Assembly: GCA_013407085.1 (NCBI GenBank)
Contig: JACCGJ010000195.1
Coordinates: 102,724 to 166,723 of the forward strand
DNA: 64,000 nt
Reading direction: 5' to 3'
DNA from: Atriophallophorus winterbourni
Taxonomy: Eukaryota; Platyhelminthes; Trematoda; Plagiorchiida; Microphallidae
The translations under genes and the position numbers were made by a program. Below the pieces are notes generated by a model. That model did no database searches. It had not been told where the DNA came from and was given only the letters and a program-made list of their open reading frames with translations. Shown in pieces: positions 32,458 through 43,461 of this stretch. The stretch's first letter is position 1. Each line of letters begins with the position of its first letter.

Positions 32458-32680
32458 ATGTATTACACCCAGCAAAGTATTTGAAAATATTCGAGACCGA
32501 TCGGGAGTCCATAATCATGAAAATAAAGTTTGCAATGAATCGGTTATAGTAAGTTTTTGGTAACGTTTAGCTCACCGACACCCTTGGTCTGACTAAGCTT
32601 TTGTGTTCAGAAGCGAAACGTTACCAAAAACTTACTATAACCGATTCATTGCAAACTTTATTTTCATGTATTACACCCAG
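32458..32680. repeat. Perfect 53-bp-arm palindrome inside a 15-bp direct repeat
   Basis: Arms 32516-32568 and 32616-32668 are exact reverse complements over 53 bases, with a 47-base loop. The direct repeat ATGTATTACACCCAG occurs at 32458-32472 and 32666-32680, as a target-site duplication would. The arms carry family E sequence. It lies in the last intron of gene 1. Confidence 0.95.
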
Positions 32681-33119
32681 TTGTATTAGCGCTTTACAAA
32701 ATCCTTAGAATAGAAATGTTCTAAAATTAATGAGATAGATTCTTCATGAGTTCATGAGCTGAAGATCATAGATTTTAAAGAATGAGCGACATTATTATTC
32801 TGAATAGCTGTTTAAAATGCACCAATTTATTCTGTCACGTTTGATCCTGACAAATGTCCCATCAACAAAAGGCCACCGTAATTTGTGCTTAACATTTTAG
32901 ATGGTGCGTGCTTACTTTTATACTTCGTTAACTGTTCATACCCATTAGGCTTCAGTCACTGTTATCATACAGATTCAGCCGTGCACGTCAGCCAGTGTCC
33001 ACTGACCTTGACCATCAAGGTTAGTGTGATTTCAAGCTGTGTGAGGCATACAAGGTAACTGATATCGGCCGTGCTTACGTAAACAAATAACCCCGTGTTT
33101 TCTATCTACTATTCAGTGG

Positions 33120-33260
33120 TAAGAGATGGATATGAGTGTTGGATAGAGGGATAGTAACTTCAGTTGCTTGTTCTGGCTCCCAACTGTAGTCTGACAAAGT
33201 TTCGTGTGAGAAGCGAAACATGACAGAAAATCTATTCAAGCCGATGGCTGTCGAATTTAT
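33120..33260 (+). repeat. Dispersed repeat family E copy in gene 1 intron 7
   Basis: The block AGTCTGACAAAGTTTCGTGT, then GAGAAGCGAAACATGAC, matches 32587-32625 (GGTCTGACTAAGCTTTTGTG, CAGAAGCGAAACGTTAC). It begins near GTGGTAAGAGATGG, loosely like a tRNA A box, and ends in a short (ACC/ATC)n stretch. A SINE origin is possible. Confidence 0.55.
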
Positions 33261-33679
33261 CACCATCACCATAACGACTACGAATTTGGTAAATTTAATT
33301 GTTGTGACTTTAAATTACGTATTATTGGTTTACAGTTTACGAGTTCAATTCATGTCTTGATAGATTGAATGCAGAGACTCGAAACCACTGTCAGATAGAG
33401 TTAGCAGAGAAAATCACGGCCTGCAGAAAACAGAACCGCAGATATTTAGTGAGAAACGTTGGATTGCATACAAATGACCGATTATGTTGCTTTAGGAGAT
33501 AGAACATCAGCAATAATATATATGGAAATAAATTTGTAAATTGATCTTAATTTTTATCAGTGTTGACCGAGGCTTTATGACGAAGGCGTCACTCTAAGAA
33601 ACACCTAATTTAAGAGATATCAACTTTATTTATCAAAATCCACAATCTAATTTTGTTCATTTTTTCTCTGTGTCGACAG

Positions 33680-33751
33680 ATCGTGATGAGTGTTGTAACG
33701 TACACTTTGGCAACCAGTTACAAGCAAGTTCTCGGGCGACTGAAACTATAA
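33680..33751 (+). CDS. Gene 1 exon 8: end of transmembrane helix, short tail and stop
   Basis: Acceptor GTCGACAG ends at 33679 after a T-rich tract. In phase 0 the exon reads IVMSVVTYTLATSYKQVLGR, then LKL and TAA at 33749. Joined to exon 7 it makes a continuous hydrophobic stretch of about 22 residues (VYMFLFITVV + QIVMSVVTYTLA), the length of one membrane helix, with basic residues on the cytoplasmic side. Other phases are open, but only this one gives both an in-phase junction and a full helix. A candidate AATAAA lies at 33809. Confidence 0.72.
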   Translation: MVMSVVTYTLATSYKQVLGRLKL

Positions 33752-33808
33752 CAGACTATAACAGATAATTTTCAACCTAATTTTTGTGACGTGATATTTT
33801 GCGTTATG

Positions 33809-33814
33809 AATAAA
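33809..33814 (+). terminator. Candidate polyadenylation signal of gene 1
   Basis: AATAAA, 58 bp after the predicted stop codon. The motif is common in AT-rich DNA, so position is the only support. Confidence 0.4.
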
Positions 33815-34399
33815 TTCCCAAACATGTTCTCAATGAATTTCGCTTGTTTGCCACCACTATTTGACTCATATTGATTATTACAAAAAGGTTCGTCCAGCTT
33901 TTCCATTCTTATTTCTTCATCCAAGACATTTTGAGAACTAAGGCAAAATAGTGAGGGGTTAGATGTCATTCAGAAAGATCATTGTTTGTATGATTTGTAG
34001 ACGATAATCAAAGGAGCCATGGTTATTCGAACACTTACCAACTTCTTACCGAGTTTGTTTTATAGCGTGCGTTTAGATTAAGTGAAACTTTATTTAGCAG
34101 GTCACCGTTGAGAAGATAGATTCATACAGTGAATACAACGCCAGTGTTAACATACTTCAATTAAACAAATACAGCTCTGATGAATAAAGGAGTAAAATGA
34201 ATGAAATTTAAAAAACGGGATATAGAATATGATGCTAATCAGATCAAATGCTTATTATAAAAAGAGAGAGTAAAGCGACTGTCAAGGTGACGGATTAATG
34301 AAGACGAATTTTCGTTTGCAACGTGATTGCCCACAGTATCAGCCTGACAGCCTGTTCAAGTGGTGTTCTCATATTATGTAGGCTGAGGATTGCGTCAGG

Positions 34400-36256
34400 T
34401 CCACGGAGGAAGATCCGTGCTATCTGTTTTACTGTTTATTACGTCGTTTACCGACCATTGAATATCTAGATACCCATCCTACCCTTGATGAGCTCAATAA
34501 GGCAATCGACCGCTTAGCGAATGGGAAGGCCCCTGGTGACGACGGAATTCCACCTGAACTCTTCAAATGCGGTAGAGCAGCATCATTACAACCTCTTTAC
34601 CATTTGCTTCTTCAGTGCTGGCAGGAGGTGGTGTCCCACAAGAGATGCGAGACACAAAGATCATCACGCTATTTAAGAATAAGGGTGATAGAGGCGACTG
34701 CAACAATTACAGAGGAATCTACCTTCTGAATGTGGTAGGCAAATTGTTTGCTAAAGTCTTACAGATCCGGCTGCAAGTTTTAGCTGATAGAATTTACTCC
34801 GAATCTCAATGTGGCTTACACAAGGGAAGATCAACCGTTGACATGATCTTATCCCTGAGACAACTTCAAGAAAAGTGTCGGGAACAGCGTATGTAATTAT
34901 ACGCTTTTTTCATTGATATAACTAAGGCATTCGACTACGTCAGCATGAAGGGTCTTTTCAAAATGCTTGATCTGATAGGCTGCCTCCCAAGGCTGCTCAG
35001 ACTTGTTATTTCGTTCCACTCAGGCATGAGAGGCTCAGTCCATTTTAACGGTTGCAGTTCAGAATCATTTGAAATTCGCCGAGGCGTCAAACAAGGGTGT
35101 GTTCTTGCCCCCACGCTGTTCGGCATTTTCTTTGCTCAACTCCTGATGCACGCTTTTAGGACGAGAACAGAAGGCATTTACATACGCACGCGAAGTGATG
35201 GCATGCATTTCAACCTAAACCGGTTGAGAGCACAAACCAAAGCACGGGATGTGCTAACCCGTGACCTGTTGTTTGCCGACGATGCAGCATTTATTGCTCA
35301 CTCCCAAGAGAACCTGCAGTCGCTAATGAACTGTTTTTCGTCAGCATGCAAAAACTTTGGTCTAACAATCAGCATGAGCAAGACAAAGGTCCTTGGTCAA
35401 GGGACTGTATCACCGCCAATCATCACTGTTGGAAACTGTCAGCTTGAACCAGTACATCGTTTCACATATCTTGGTTCAACCATTGCGGATAACTTCTCGC
35501 TAGAAACGGAGATCGATAAGCGCATTGGCAGAGCAGCTGTCATTTTGTCCCGATTGATCTCTCGTGTTTGGGGTAACCGCAAGCTGACTGTAAAGACAAA
35601 GATGATGGTATACAGCGCGTTCGTACTAAATGCTTTAATGTACGGCAGTGAAACCTGGACCACCCACGCAAGACATGAACGGAAGCTGAATGCTTTCCAT
35701 CTACGAATCATCGGTCGTATCTTGAACATATCGTGGATGGACAGAGTGACTAAAGCTGAAGTGCTTTCAAAAGCTGGTCTACAGAGCATGTTCACCCTAT
35801 TACGTCAGCGCCGCCTGCGGTAACTTGGCCATGTCTATATAATGAAAAATGGTCGTATTTCAAAAGATCTACTCTATGGTGAGTTGCAATTAGGAAGACA
35901 ACCATTGGGCAGACCGCACTTGCGCTTAAAAGATGTTTGCAAAAGAGATATGAAAGCTCTTGACATTGACCCCGCGAGCTTGGGAGAACTTGCTCTTGAC
36001 CGCTAACTTTGGAGGCATTGTGTAAAGCGTCGTCTGCAATTTGGGGAGGAGCAGATACAGCTCTTGGCTGCTGAACGCAGATCACGCCGCCGGCGTGCAA
36101 CTGATGCAATACAACAGAGTTCTGACTATCGTTGCAATCGCTGCGGGAGACATTGTTCCTCCCGAATCGGACTGTTAAATCATTCAAAAAGCTGTTAAAC
36201 ACGAAACTCATGCGATTATGATGTACATCCAAGGTCGACATCGACCGACGGAGGCC
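34400..36256 (+). mobile_element. RTE-type LINE, reverse transcriptase to 3' end
   Basis: From about 34440 the plus strand encodes KAIDRLANGKAPGDDGIPPE, then after a frameshift near 34625 QEMRDTKIITLFKNKG, NNYRGIYLLNVVGKLFAK, QCGLHKGRSTVDMI, a stop at 34894, YAFFIDITKAFDYVS, RRGVKQGCVLAPTLFGIFF, and the catalytic DLLFADDAAFIAHS. It continues through KTKVLGQG, FTYLGSTIADN, a YGSETWTTHARHERKLN block and RLR-stop-LGHVY. The C-terminal end has DYRCNRCGRHCSSRIGLLNH, a C2H2-like zinc finger. Four lesions inactivate it, and the endonuclease is missing. The sequence ends in an (AAC)n tract, as RTE elements often end in simple repeats. Truncated copies lie in SK introns at 53720 and 60345. Confidence 0.92.
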
Positions 36257-36324
<68 letters not shown>

Positions 36325-36325
36325 C
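36257..36325 (+). repeat. (AAC)23 microsatellite at the RTE 3' end
   Basis: An uninterrupted AAC trinucleotide run immediately after the RTE coding remnant. It is probably the expanded 3' tail of the element. Confidence 0.95.
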
Positions 36326-36349
36326 GTCGTTTGCTCGGGCTTATTGGAC

Positions 36350-36690
36350 ACTCGATGCAACATCAACCACTTCACCACCCGCGTTTCACACCCACTAGCC
36401 AGTTGCGTCCCATTTCATATCTAAGGACAAAATTTACTACGTTTATCTCGCTCACACCGGAATCTCACAACACGAGAAAGCCAAGTGCTCAATACGACGA
36501 TTACGCACATGACTAACAAAGAAGCACTAATCCTTCTTATATAGGCGGAACCCATTAACACATCTCAACATGTCTGTACCGGCTGTCACTTCGATTTGAT
36601 TCATCAATCGATTTCGTATCAACCGCTTCATTTCAAACCCTTAACATGCTGGTCTCGTTTAACTGACCTTGACCAAATAATGGTGTCAGT
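36350..36690 (+). repeat. Dispersed repeat family B, diverged copy
   Basis: Shares CACACCCACT, CGGAATCTCACAACACGAGA, TGTCACTTCGATTT and CTGACCTTGACC-type blocks in order with 21210-21500 and 56600-56920. Confidence 0.5.
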
Positions 36691-37460
36691 AGAAACAGTA
36701 AGAAACCGTTCATGCTGTGAGCGTGTGTGTGATGGAAATGCATACAAATGAGCTGCGCTGTGCCTGCATATTATCTGAATGCTTTTGATGAGCACCTTTC
36801 GTAATGCACTCAAAATATCCGCAACTCTTCTGCAACACAATGAGGCAATGAAGCTTCACATAAGCACAGTAATCATAGTTACGACGCAGTTATGGGATAG
36901 AAATAAATAATAAACTGGTAGCCAGTCTGGAGTTAAAGCGGATGAAAAAATACATGAATTGCAGTGAAGTAATTGCAGCGAATATACGCAACAAAAGCCC
37001 AATTCATTACTGAGTGTTCAAGTTGTTGACACAAATTTACTAAATATATCTATTTCAGAACAATCTTCTCTGGTCCATTTTCATGTGTTTCTATATGAGT
37101 TTTCCGGTAGGTGAAGGCAAATAATCGTGTGATGTTAACTGTGATTCAAAACGTCATTATAGATGTGATCTTTTAAACAAGAATTCCAGGTTCTCATTAG
37201 TCCTCTCATGTTCAAAATGTTAGAAGGTTCATAGGTAGTTCAAATTCAATATTTACTTGATAAAAATTAAAATAAACACATTGCACTGACAATTAGATGT
37301 ATCCTATCTTATTACACACAGGATATTACAGAAAAGCAGACCACATCACCGTCAATGGAAAGATAGGCTGAAAATGACTTGAGAGACAGTTTTGTATATC
37401 GTAAATTAATGCGAACGGAATAGGGTGTTACGGCAACATTAGTCAACGAGTGCTTATATG
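36691..37460. other. No gene recognised
   Basis: AT-rich intergenic sequence with no supported feature. Confidence 0.35.
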
Positions 37461-37467
37461 AAAGAAT

Positions 37468-37985
37468 ATGAAAGGATATATGGTCTATTTCTCCTCATTG
37501 TTTTCCTCTCATGCTGAACACCTACATAAACTGTGTTCTAGACTAGCTACACAATCCTGGATACAATGGCCCCAGAGAGATATTCTACTTCAGGATCGCT
37601 TATATCATAGAGCTCCTAAACTTGTCCATGGTTTTGAAAATACGACATACGTCGAAAGATTCAGGCGACTGGATCTCAAGATGCCTACACAAAGAAGAAT
37701 GCTAGGCATTCTCATACAAAGTTCTTACTAGTGTTTCATAACCCCTGGATAAATTATTCGAACTTCTAATTTCTATCTACATTTGTGGTTATGGTTGCAT
37801 GCTGGAAATACCACACTCCAAGATGAACTGCCGCAGGTATTTTTCTTCGGTGCGTGTGTACCTTTTTAGAATACTCTACCTGTCAATCCAGTAAACTTAA
37901 ATATTTTAACTATATTCATATCGAAACTTGACGACTATATAAGTTCTAACCCTGATTTTTCCACCAAATATTGATAAACTATCAC
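37468..37985 (+). mobile_element. LINE C-terminal scrap
   Basis: The frame reads RAPKLVHGFENTTYVERFRR then LDLKMPTQRRMLGILI, matching the RATRMV...Y-x-x-R-x-x-x-L-x-L...RR-x-GDLI block of LINE ORF2 C-termini in this window. Farther on, NTLPVNPVNLNIL and FISKLDDYISSN matches the terminal W-N-x-LP and LD-x-Y pattern. It ends near an (AT)n tract at 38011-38037. Confidence 0.6.
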
Positions 37986-39320
37986 AATCATGGGGCCCTA
38001 TCAATTTTTCATATATATATATTTTATATATATATTGTCTTTAGAACGCCCTAATGCCTCGCTGTTTTCAAAATTATTCTTTTAGTTGTTTCAAAGAAAA
38101 TAAATGATCTACATTTGACCTCCTCTTGCGAAAGATAGTTTTTCTGTTTATATACATGAAACTTTAGCAATCGACTTGCCAACATCTTTATTCTCAGCGT
38201 GATATTTTGTTGTATTCAATCTGTTCTGTTAACAGACTTCTGTTAGCCCCGAATAATTTAAATATAAAGTGGCTAAATTAGAGCTATTCCAAATTTTTAA
38301 CGATTACTGGTGTGCTTCGGTCATCAACATTGACCTTTCCAATCGCAGATGGTCGCTCACTTTATTGAGCTTATCAAGTTTAATAGGTATATCGTTATGT
38401 TTTATCGTTGACAAAAGATTGTCATTTTAAAATGTAATGGGTAAAATCGTGTGGCTTTAATGAAAAGAGAGAAGAATTGCTTGAAGCGGCTTTTTATCTG
38501 CTGAGTTTGTCCAAAACATTGGTTGACATATAATGACTGACTGGCTGTAACGTTCAAGACATGAGCAACGTGTAGACCATCCGTTTCTTAGTTCGAAAAA
38601 TTTAGAAGGAGGATTCAAATATTCAATGTTCAAGCAAGGTGACTGACAATGGCTGAAACAATCATTTAACATAAGTGGGACATAATGTGTTAAAGAAGAA
38701 GATGTACAATTGCACAAATGTGCTAGTCTTACAATCGCTTCATGCTGATTCAGTTTTAGGCTAACCAGGCTTGCTCTCCTTCTGGTATGATTCAGTGTAT
38801 GAAAATTCAGCCCTAAACTTCATTTGGACTGATTTAGTTTCAGGTGATTAAGCCTCCGTTTCTCAATAAACGACGCAAACGCCAACATCAGTCGTTTTCT
38901 TTGGAAGTGGTACCTGGAAATGCCCATCAAATAATATGGATTTTTCTACTATACACAGTGCAGTTCGATCATTATGAGAGATGGTCTTATCTTCAACAAA
39001 AGTTGAGAGAATTCTCCGTTACACATCGGGTAATTGTTGCGTTTGTGCGGTAAAGTCACTTATATGATTAAAAACAGTCTGTTTGTCATAAATTATCCAA
39101 CCAAGTAAAGTTTTGTAGCAAATGTCTTTAAGGACCACTTAAACAATGTTTAATCACTCAATGTGCTTTTAGCACGTTACAGCCGATTAGTACAAGGAAT
39201 TCATGGCAACATTCTCAAAAATGTGAAATCTCTCAAATGCTCAAGCTTTTCTCTTATCGGATTCGGAGAAATCAATGATGCTTCAGGTAACTTAGATAAA
39301 ATATTAGCTTCTGAAACATA
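37986..39320. other. No gene recognised
   Basis: Contains the (AT)n tract at 38011-38037 and otherwise AT-rich sequence without a supported feature. Confidence 0.35.
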
Positions 39321-39326
39321 ATTTAT

Positions 39327-39770
39327 TTAATTACCATCAACAGAATACATTTCTAATCTTGATAACGAAACTTTCAGGTTTCTATGTAGATCAACAATTG
39401 CTATAAAAACAGCGAAGCAAGCGCTGTCAAGCAGAGCCAAGTTTGGAACAAGCACAATTTGCGTGTATATCGTTACGGTCATGAAACCCATGCTAACTAC
39501 TGGACTAGGAGGTGTAGCACTACAGTGTATGTTTTTGCACTGCAGGTTACGACGCTCATAACTCAGCAACGAATGATGGTGTCTACAACAATATTCGACG
39601 GAAAAAACACTTGAAACCTTGCAGCCAAGCGCCTTGTGAGACCGGCGTAGACAGACATAACAAAGTCCATTCTGTTTCGCGATTTCCAATTAGCTTTTCG
39701 GCAGTTTTCAATCAAATAGGCCAATAATCTATTTTTTGAGGGAGTTACACTGATAACATTCAACTATCTT
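39327..39770 (-). mobile_element. Pao/BEL-type gag-protease fragment
   Basis: On the minus strand, two overlapping frames joined by a frameshift near 39690 encode NRLLAYLIENCRKANWKS, then KQNGLCYVCLRRSHKALGCK and VEYCCRHHHSLLSYE. This is the Cys/His knuckle region typical of Pao/BEL gag (C-x-x-C-L-x-x-x-H...C, then C...HHxLL). Farther on, VTIYTQIVLVPNLALLDSAC resembles the aspartic protease start, with DSG changed to DSA. It then stops at 39327. No RT or LTR was seen nearby. Confidence 0.7.
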
Positions 39771-42332
39771 TGCTGTATGTTCATTGCAGTCACAAACACC
39801 CATCTTAATTCTGACAGTCATGATTTCACTCTTACCCAAGAAGTCACTGTGATCATCAGCTGCAACGTACCAGGAGTGCATTAGGCGCTGGAACAATGTT
39901 TAAATGGTCGTAGACAGCCATTTTCTACAAACTTTTACTTGGTTGGATAACACAAGAATCAACGGATCGTTCAACGGTTGTTAATGATGTAAGTGCCTCT
40001 ACCCCACAAACGTAAAATGTACTCGATTAACTGGCAGATTTTTATTACGGAGAATTCGCCCAATTTTCGCGTATAGTATGGTAGAAAAATCCATCTTATT
40101 TGACCCGTATTTCCAGGTACGAATCTTAATGAAAATGAATGATGTCGGAGTTTGTTGTCAGTTGTGCCACGGAGGCTGATTTACTTGACACTAAATCAGG
40201 CAACGACATTGTATGACTGGCTCACATGTCACTGAAGCGGTCTAATTTGGGTTGGCGTTGTTTGGCACGAGACCAAATATATTTGGTGTAAGACATTTAG
40301 ATGCGTACGTGATGCGTCACTTGTTTTTAGACATGGGTTAAGCTTGAAACGGTATGTAGATAAATATCATCGAGACGGTTTAAAATTTCTTGTTTGAAAA
40401 TGAAATATATAAGGCTCGTTTGGGTGGGAATATGATTATACGTGAGCTTCTTATAGGGACAACGTCGAAACCGGAGAATGTGTTGGGAGTTAGTCTGGCA
40501 AACCAATTCCCTATAAAATGCCACATGTTTTCATTGATAGTGCTGTGACGTGGCGTGTGCGACTCGCCAATAGATAAAGTCGCCTGCTTTTTTGAGCCTT
40601 GTTATTTTTGCGGTAGGTAGTCTGCCGACAATTAGCAAACTTCATTACAACTTGACATTAAGGAAAAATTTGGTGGGTGGTGTAGCGTTCAGCTACAATT
40701 GTACCAATTTGGGCTTATGATTTGAACAACATATGGTACAATATTTTAGGAATTATTTTTTTTAACCGAATTTTGTTGAATGAGTTTATTATTGAATGTT
40801 TGATTTCAGAATTCTTTCGTTCTATTGTACAACCTATTTTTTAACAAATTATAGCCCACTTTGGTTAAAACATTGTTTCGGCAATTTTCTGTCATTTTGC
40901 ATGAACTTGGAGGCCATTCTAGGCTGTCATATTTTGCTTTGAATTTGTACACTACTTCGTGTATCATTTATGAACGATAAAATCCGGACAACGTTTTTAG
41001 TATATCAGTAATTTAAATTTCATGTCATAGGTCGTCATCGAATGTATTTTGAATAAGTTTGTGTGGAGCATTTTGGCTCAATTTATTTTAGCTGCTACGG
41101 TCAAGTACATTTGCGATTAGTGTTATTGATACCGTAACTATCAATTAGAATATCGTAGAATATTTGAATCTCCTTCTGAATTTTTCGAAATAAGAAACAG
41201 ATGTTCTTCGCGTTGCTCACGTCGTAGTTTTTGTCTCTTACAATAGTGCTGTTTAAAGATTGTTTCTGTATCTAATTATCGGTGAGCTGTTTTTAATAAA
41301 TAATAAAATGCTGTCACTAAAAGGAGCATACGATCAGAAATGAAGTATTAAATATGATAGTGTGAGTGACATTTGATATCGAAAAGTTCATTCCAAGTAA
41401 TTTGTCAAACTGTTAAGTTCGCTAAAACCCACGTATGAAACGTTTTCTTCCAAATTCCGGTATTACTATATCCAAATCGGAAAGAGTTTGCTATTAAATG
41501 TTGGGAATATTTACAAATTGAAATCGTGACTGTCATTACTTCTTCTTATGCAGAATGATTGTAAGTTAAAGTGAGTTCACATTACCAGGTCATTTTAATG
41601 AAAATGGAAAGCATGTTTTGTGGATAAAATTTTGAAATATTATAATATATACAATATTTAAACGCAGCTTACAAAGGCTTGATCGTCTGTCGTCTGTCAA
41701 GCAGAATAATAAGTATAAAATTGTAAGGCAGCCTGTAATGCATTGGTAATCACAGATAAGCTAGGTAAATGCAAGAAAATTGTTACAATACTTGAAATTG
41801 ACGTCAACAAACATAAAATACAGAAAGCGATGAATGTATGCTTCTAATTGATACTATGATTATTGATTTTAAAATTAACCAACTGTTTGAAAAAGTGATA
41901 TTTTTGCGCGTTGCTTATGATTAAATGGTTGCTAATATTAATATAAAAACATACTGTGATGATCTCTTACCCTTGGGGTCTATTAATGTTATTGAATGTA
42001 AATTTATGGCATATAGTTAGTTGTATTGTAATGCTGTATTTCGAATTTCACTTAAAATAAAAAATGGTAATCGATATGTAAAAAGTAAATAACCGAAATT
42101 CATAGTGATTTAAATTTTCTTCAGTGTAAAGCGCGCGGTACGTTCAACTTGCTTGTATTTTCCACGCTCTTCCACATAATCTATTTCCAAATCGCTGTTC
42201 TCTGATTTTGCTGTAAATTGGTTATCAATTTATCGCATTATATACACACCGTAACTAGAATCAACATATTCTATTACTTTTTTGAAAATTTTTATATATA
42301 TTTATTGTAATTCAAATTAAAAGAATCGAACT
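39771..42332. other. No gene recognised
   Basis: About 2.5 kb of strongly AT-rich sequence with only short frames. I see no exon, RNA gene or element terminus until the LINE begins near 42300. Confidence 0.4.
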
Positions 42333-43407
42333 ATGCCTAAATTTTCATATCCCTGCATTTCAATTGAATGTGGTAAGAAAGTAGTGAAATACATAGCTTG
42401 TGATGTGTGCCAGAGATGGGCGCATCCAAAATGCTCTAGCATTCTTGCCAAGCATTACGAAACGTATTGTAAAAATAGTTTCATGGAATGGGTATGACGG
42501 GAGTGTAAGAGAAACGCAAGGAATACTTATTCCTGAGGACCTCTGCTAGTAGTTTGAACAATGTTGTAGCAAATAGAAAGAATTCTCTGTTGTCCTACGC
42601 CGATGTCGTAAGAAAAAACAACTCCGTCAACAAAACCCGGCCCTGTCCGCAGTACCATCTGTAAGAATCAAAAAGCAACACAGGGGGGAAAGAACCCTAA
42701 AAAGAAAACCGTAGATAACGATAAATGTCCGGTAAAATCACAGCAAGCTTACTACGTTGCATTAGAAAGGCAAATAAATGCCTTAGCTGAGCAAGTTAGT
42801 AAGCTTGCTGCACTCCATAAAATGGCGGAAACGAGGCCATCTCGTACTCTGCTCATCCTAAAAAGGGAAGAGCCGCTGATTCGCGAAGGCAAATCCCGGC
42901 GCCGAATGGACCGTTCCATGGTTCAAGATATTTTGCGCATAACAGGGCTAATTAACTGCCAGGTAAAAAGGGTCCACCGTGTAGGCCGGTGGAACCCAAC
43001 TGTAAGTAGCGCTCGTCCGATCTTGGTAGAATTATTAAACCAGCAAGACAGGGATACGCTTATTTTAAAAAGTGCTTACCTTGAACGCTACACAAATGGA
43101 CGTTTCAAAGTTGTCCAGGATAAGGGGCCTCAACCACATTTTTATGGAAAGCGTTCAAGAGCGCCTATGACTAGCTTGAAAACTCCCATAAAAGGGATCA
43201 ACCTTAGCCACCATAAAATGTTTAAGTCATCGGCGGTAGTTGTCATTGAACATGTACTCCAAAATGGCCCGCCAGTAGAATACGAGCGCATGGAAAACTC
43301 GCTTTTCAGTAGGCTTCCGAACGGGGAAAATCTAAGTACAGCTGCTATCAGGCCGGTGCAAGCTCTTTCGCAAGGGCAGTCTAGCCACTTATCAACTTCT
43401 TCGCTTT
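42333..43407 (+). pseudogene. LINE ORF1 (PHD-like finger and RNA-binding region), broken
   Basis: MPKFSYPCISIECGKKVVKY then ACDVCQRWAHPKCSSIL is a PHD-like Cys4-His-Cys3 pattern, common in CR1 ORF1 proteins. A TGA interrupts before RECKRN. After frame breaks a linker reads LLSYADVVRKNN. From about 42765 an intact frame has a heptad-like stretch (RQINALAEQVSKLAALHKM), then TLLILKREEPLI, DRSMVQDILRITGLINCQVK, RVHRVGRWNP and RPILVELLNQQDRDTLI, which look like an RRM-type fold. It ends at TAA 43407. Confidence 0.85.
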
Positions 43408-43461
43408 AAAAAATTAGGTATCAGCGCCGGTGCTCCCACCCCGAATAAAGTTTGATTAAAA

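Noticed and set aside
32973..33019. A candidate gene 1 exon after ATCATACAG, reading SAVHVSQCPLTLTIK or, in another phase, FSRARQPVST
   Set aside because: Exon 7 joins exon 8 directly in phase and makes a complete transmembrane helix, which these alternatives would break. Alternative splicing is still possible.
36257..36325. The AAC run as a poly-Asn or poly-Gln coding tract or a CRISPR-like array
   Set aside because: It is a simple microsatellite directly at the end of the RTE element.
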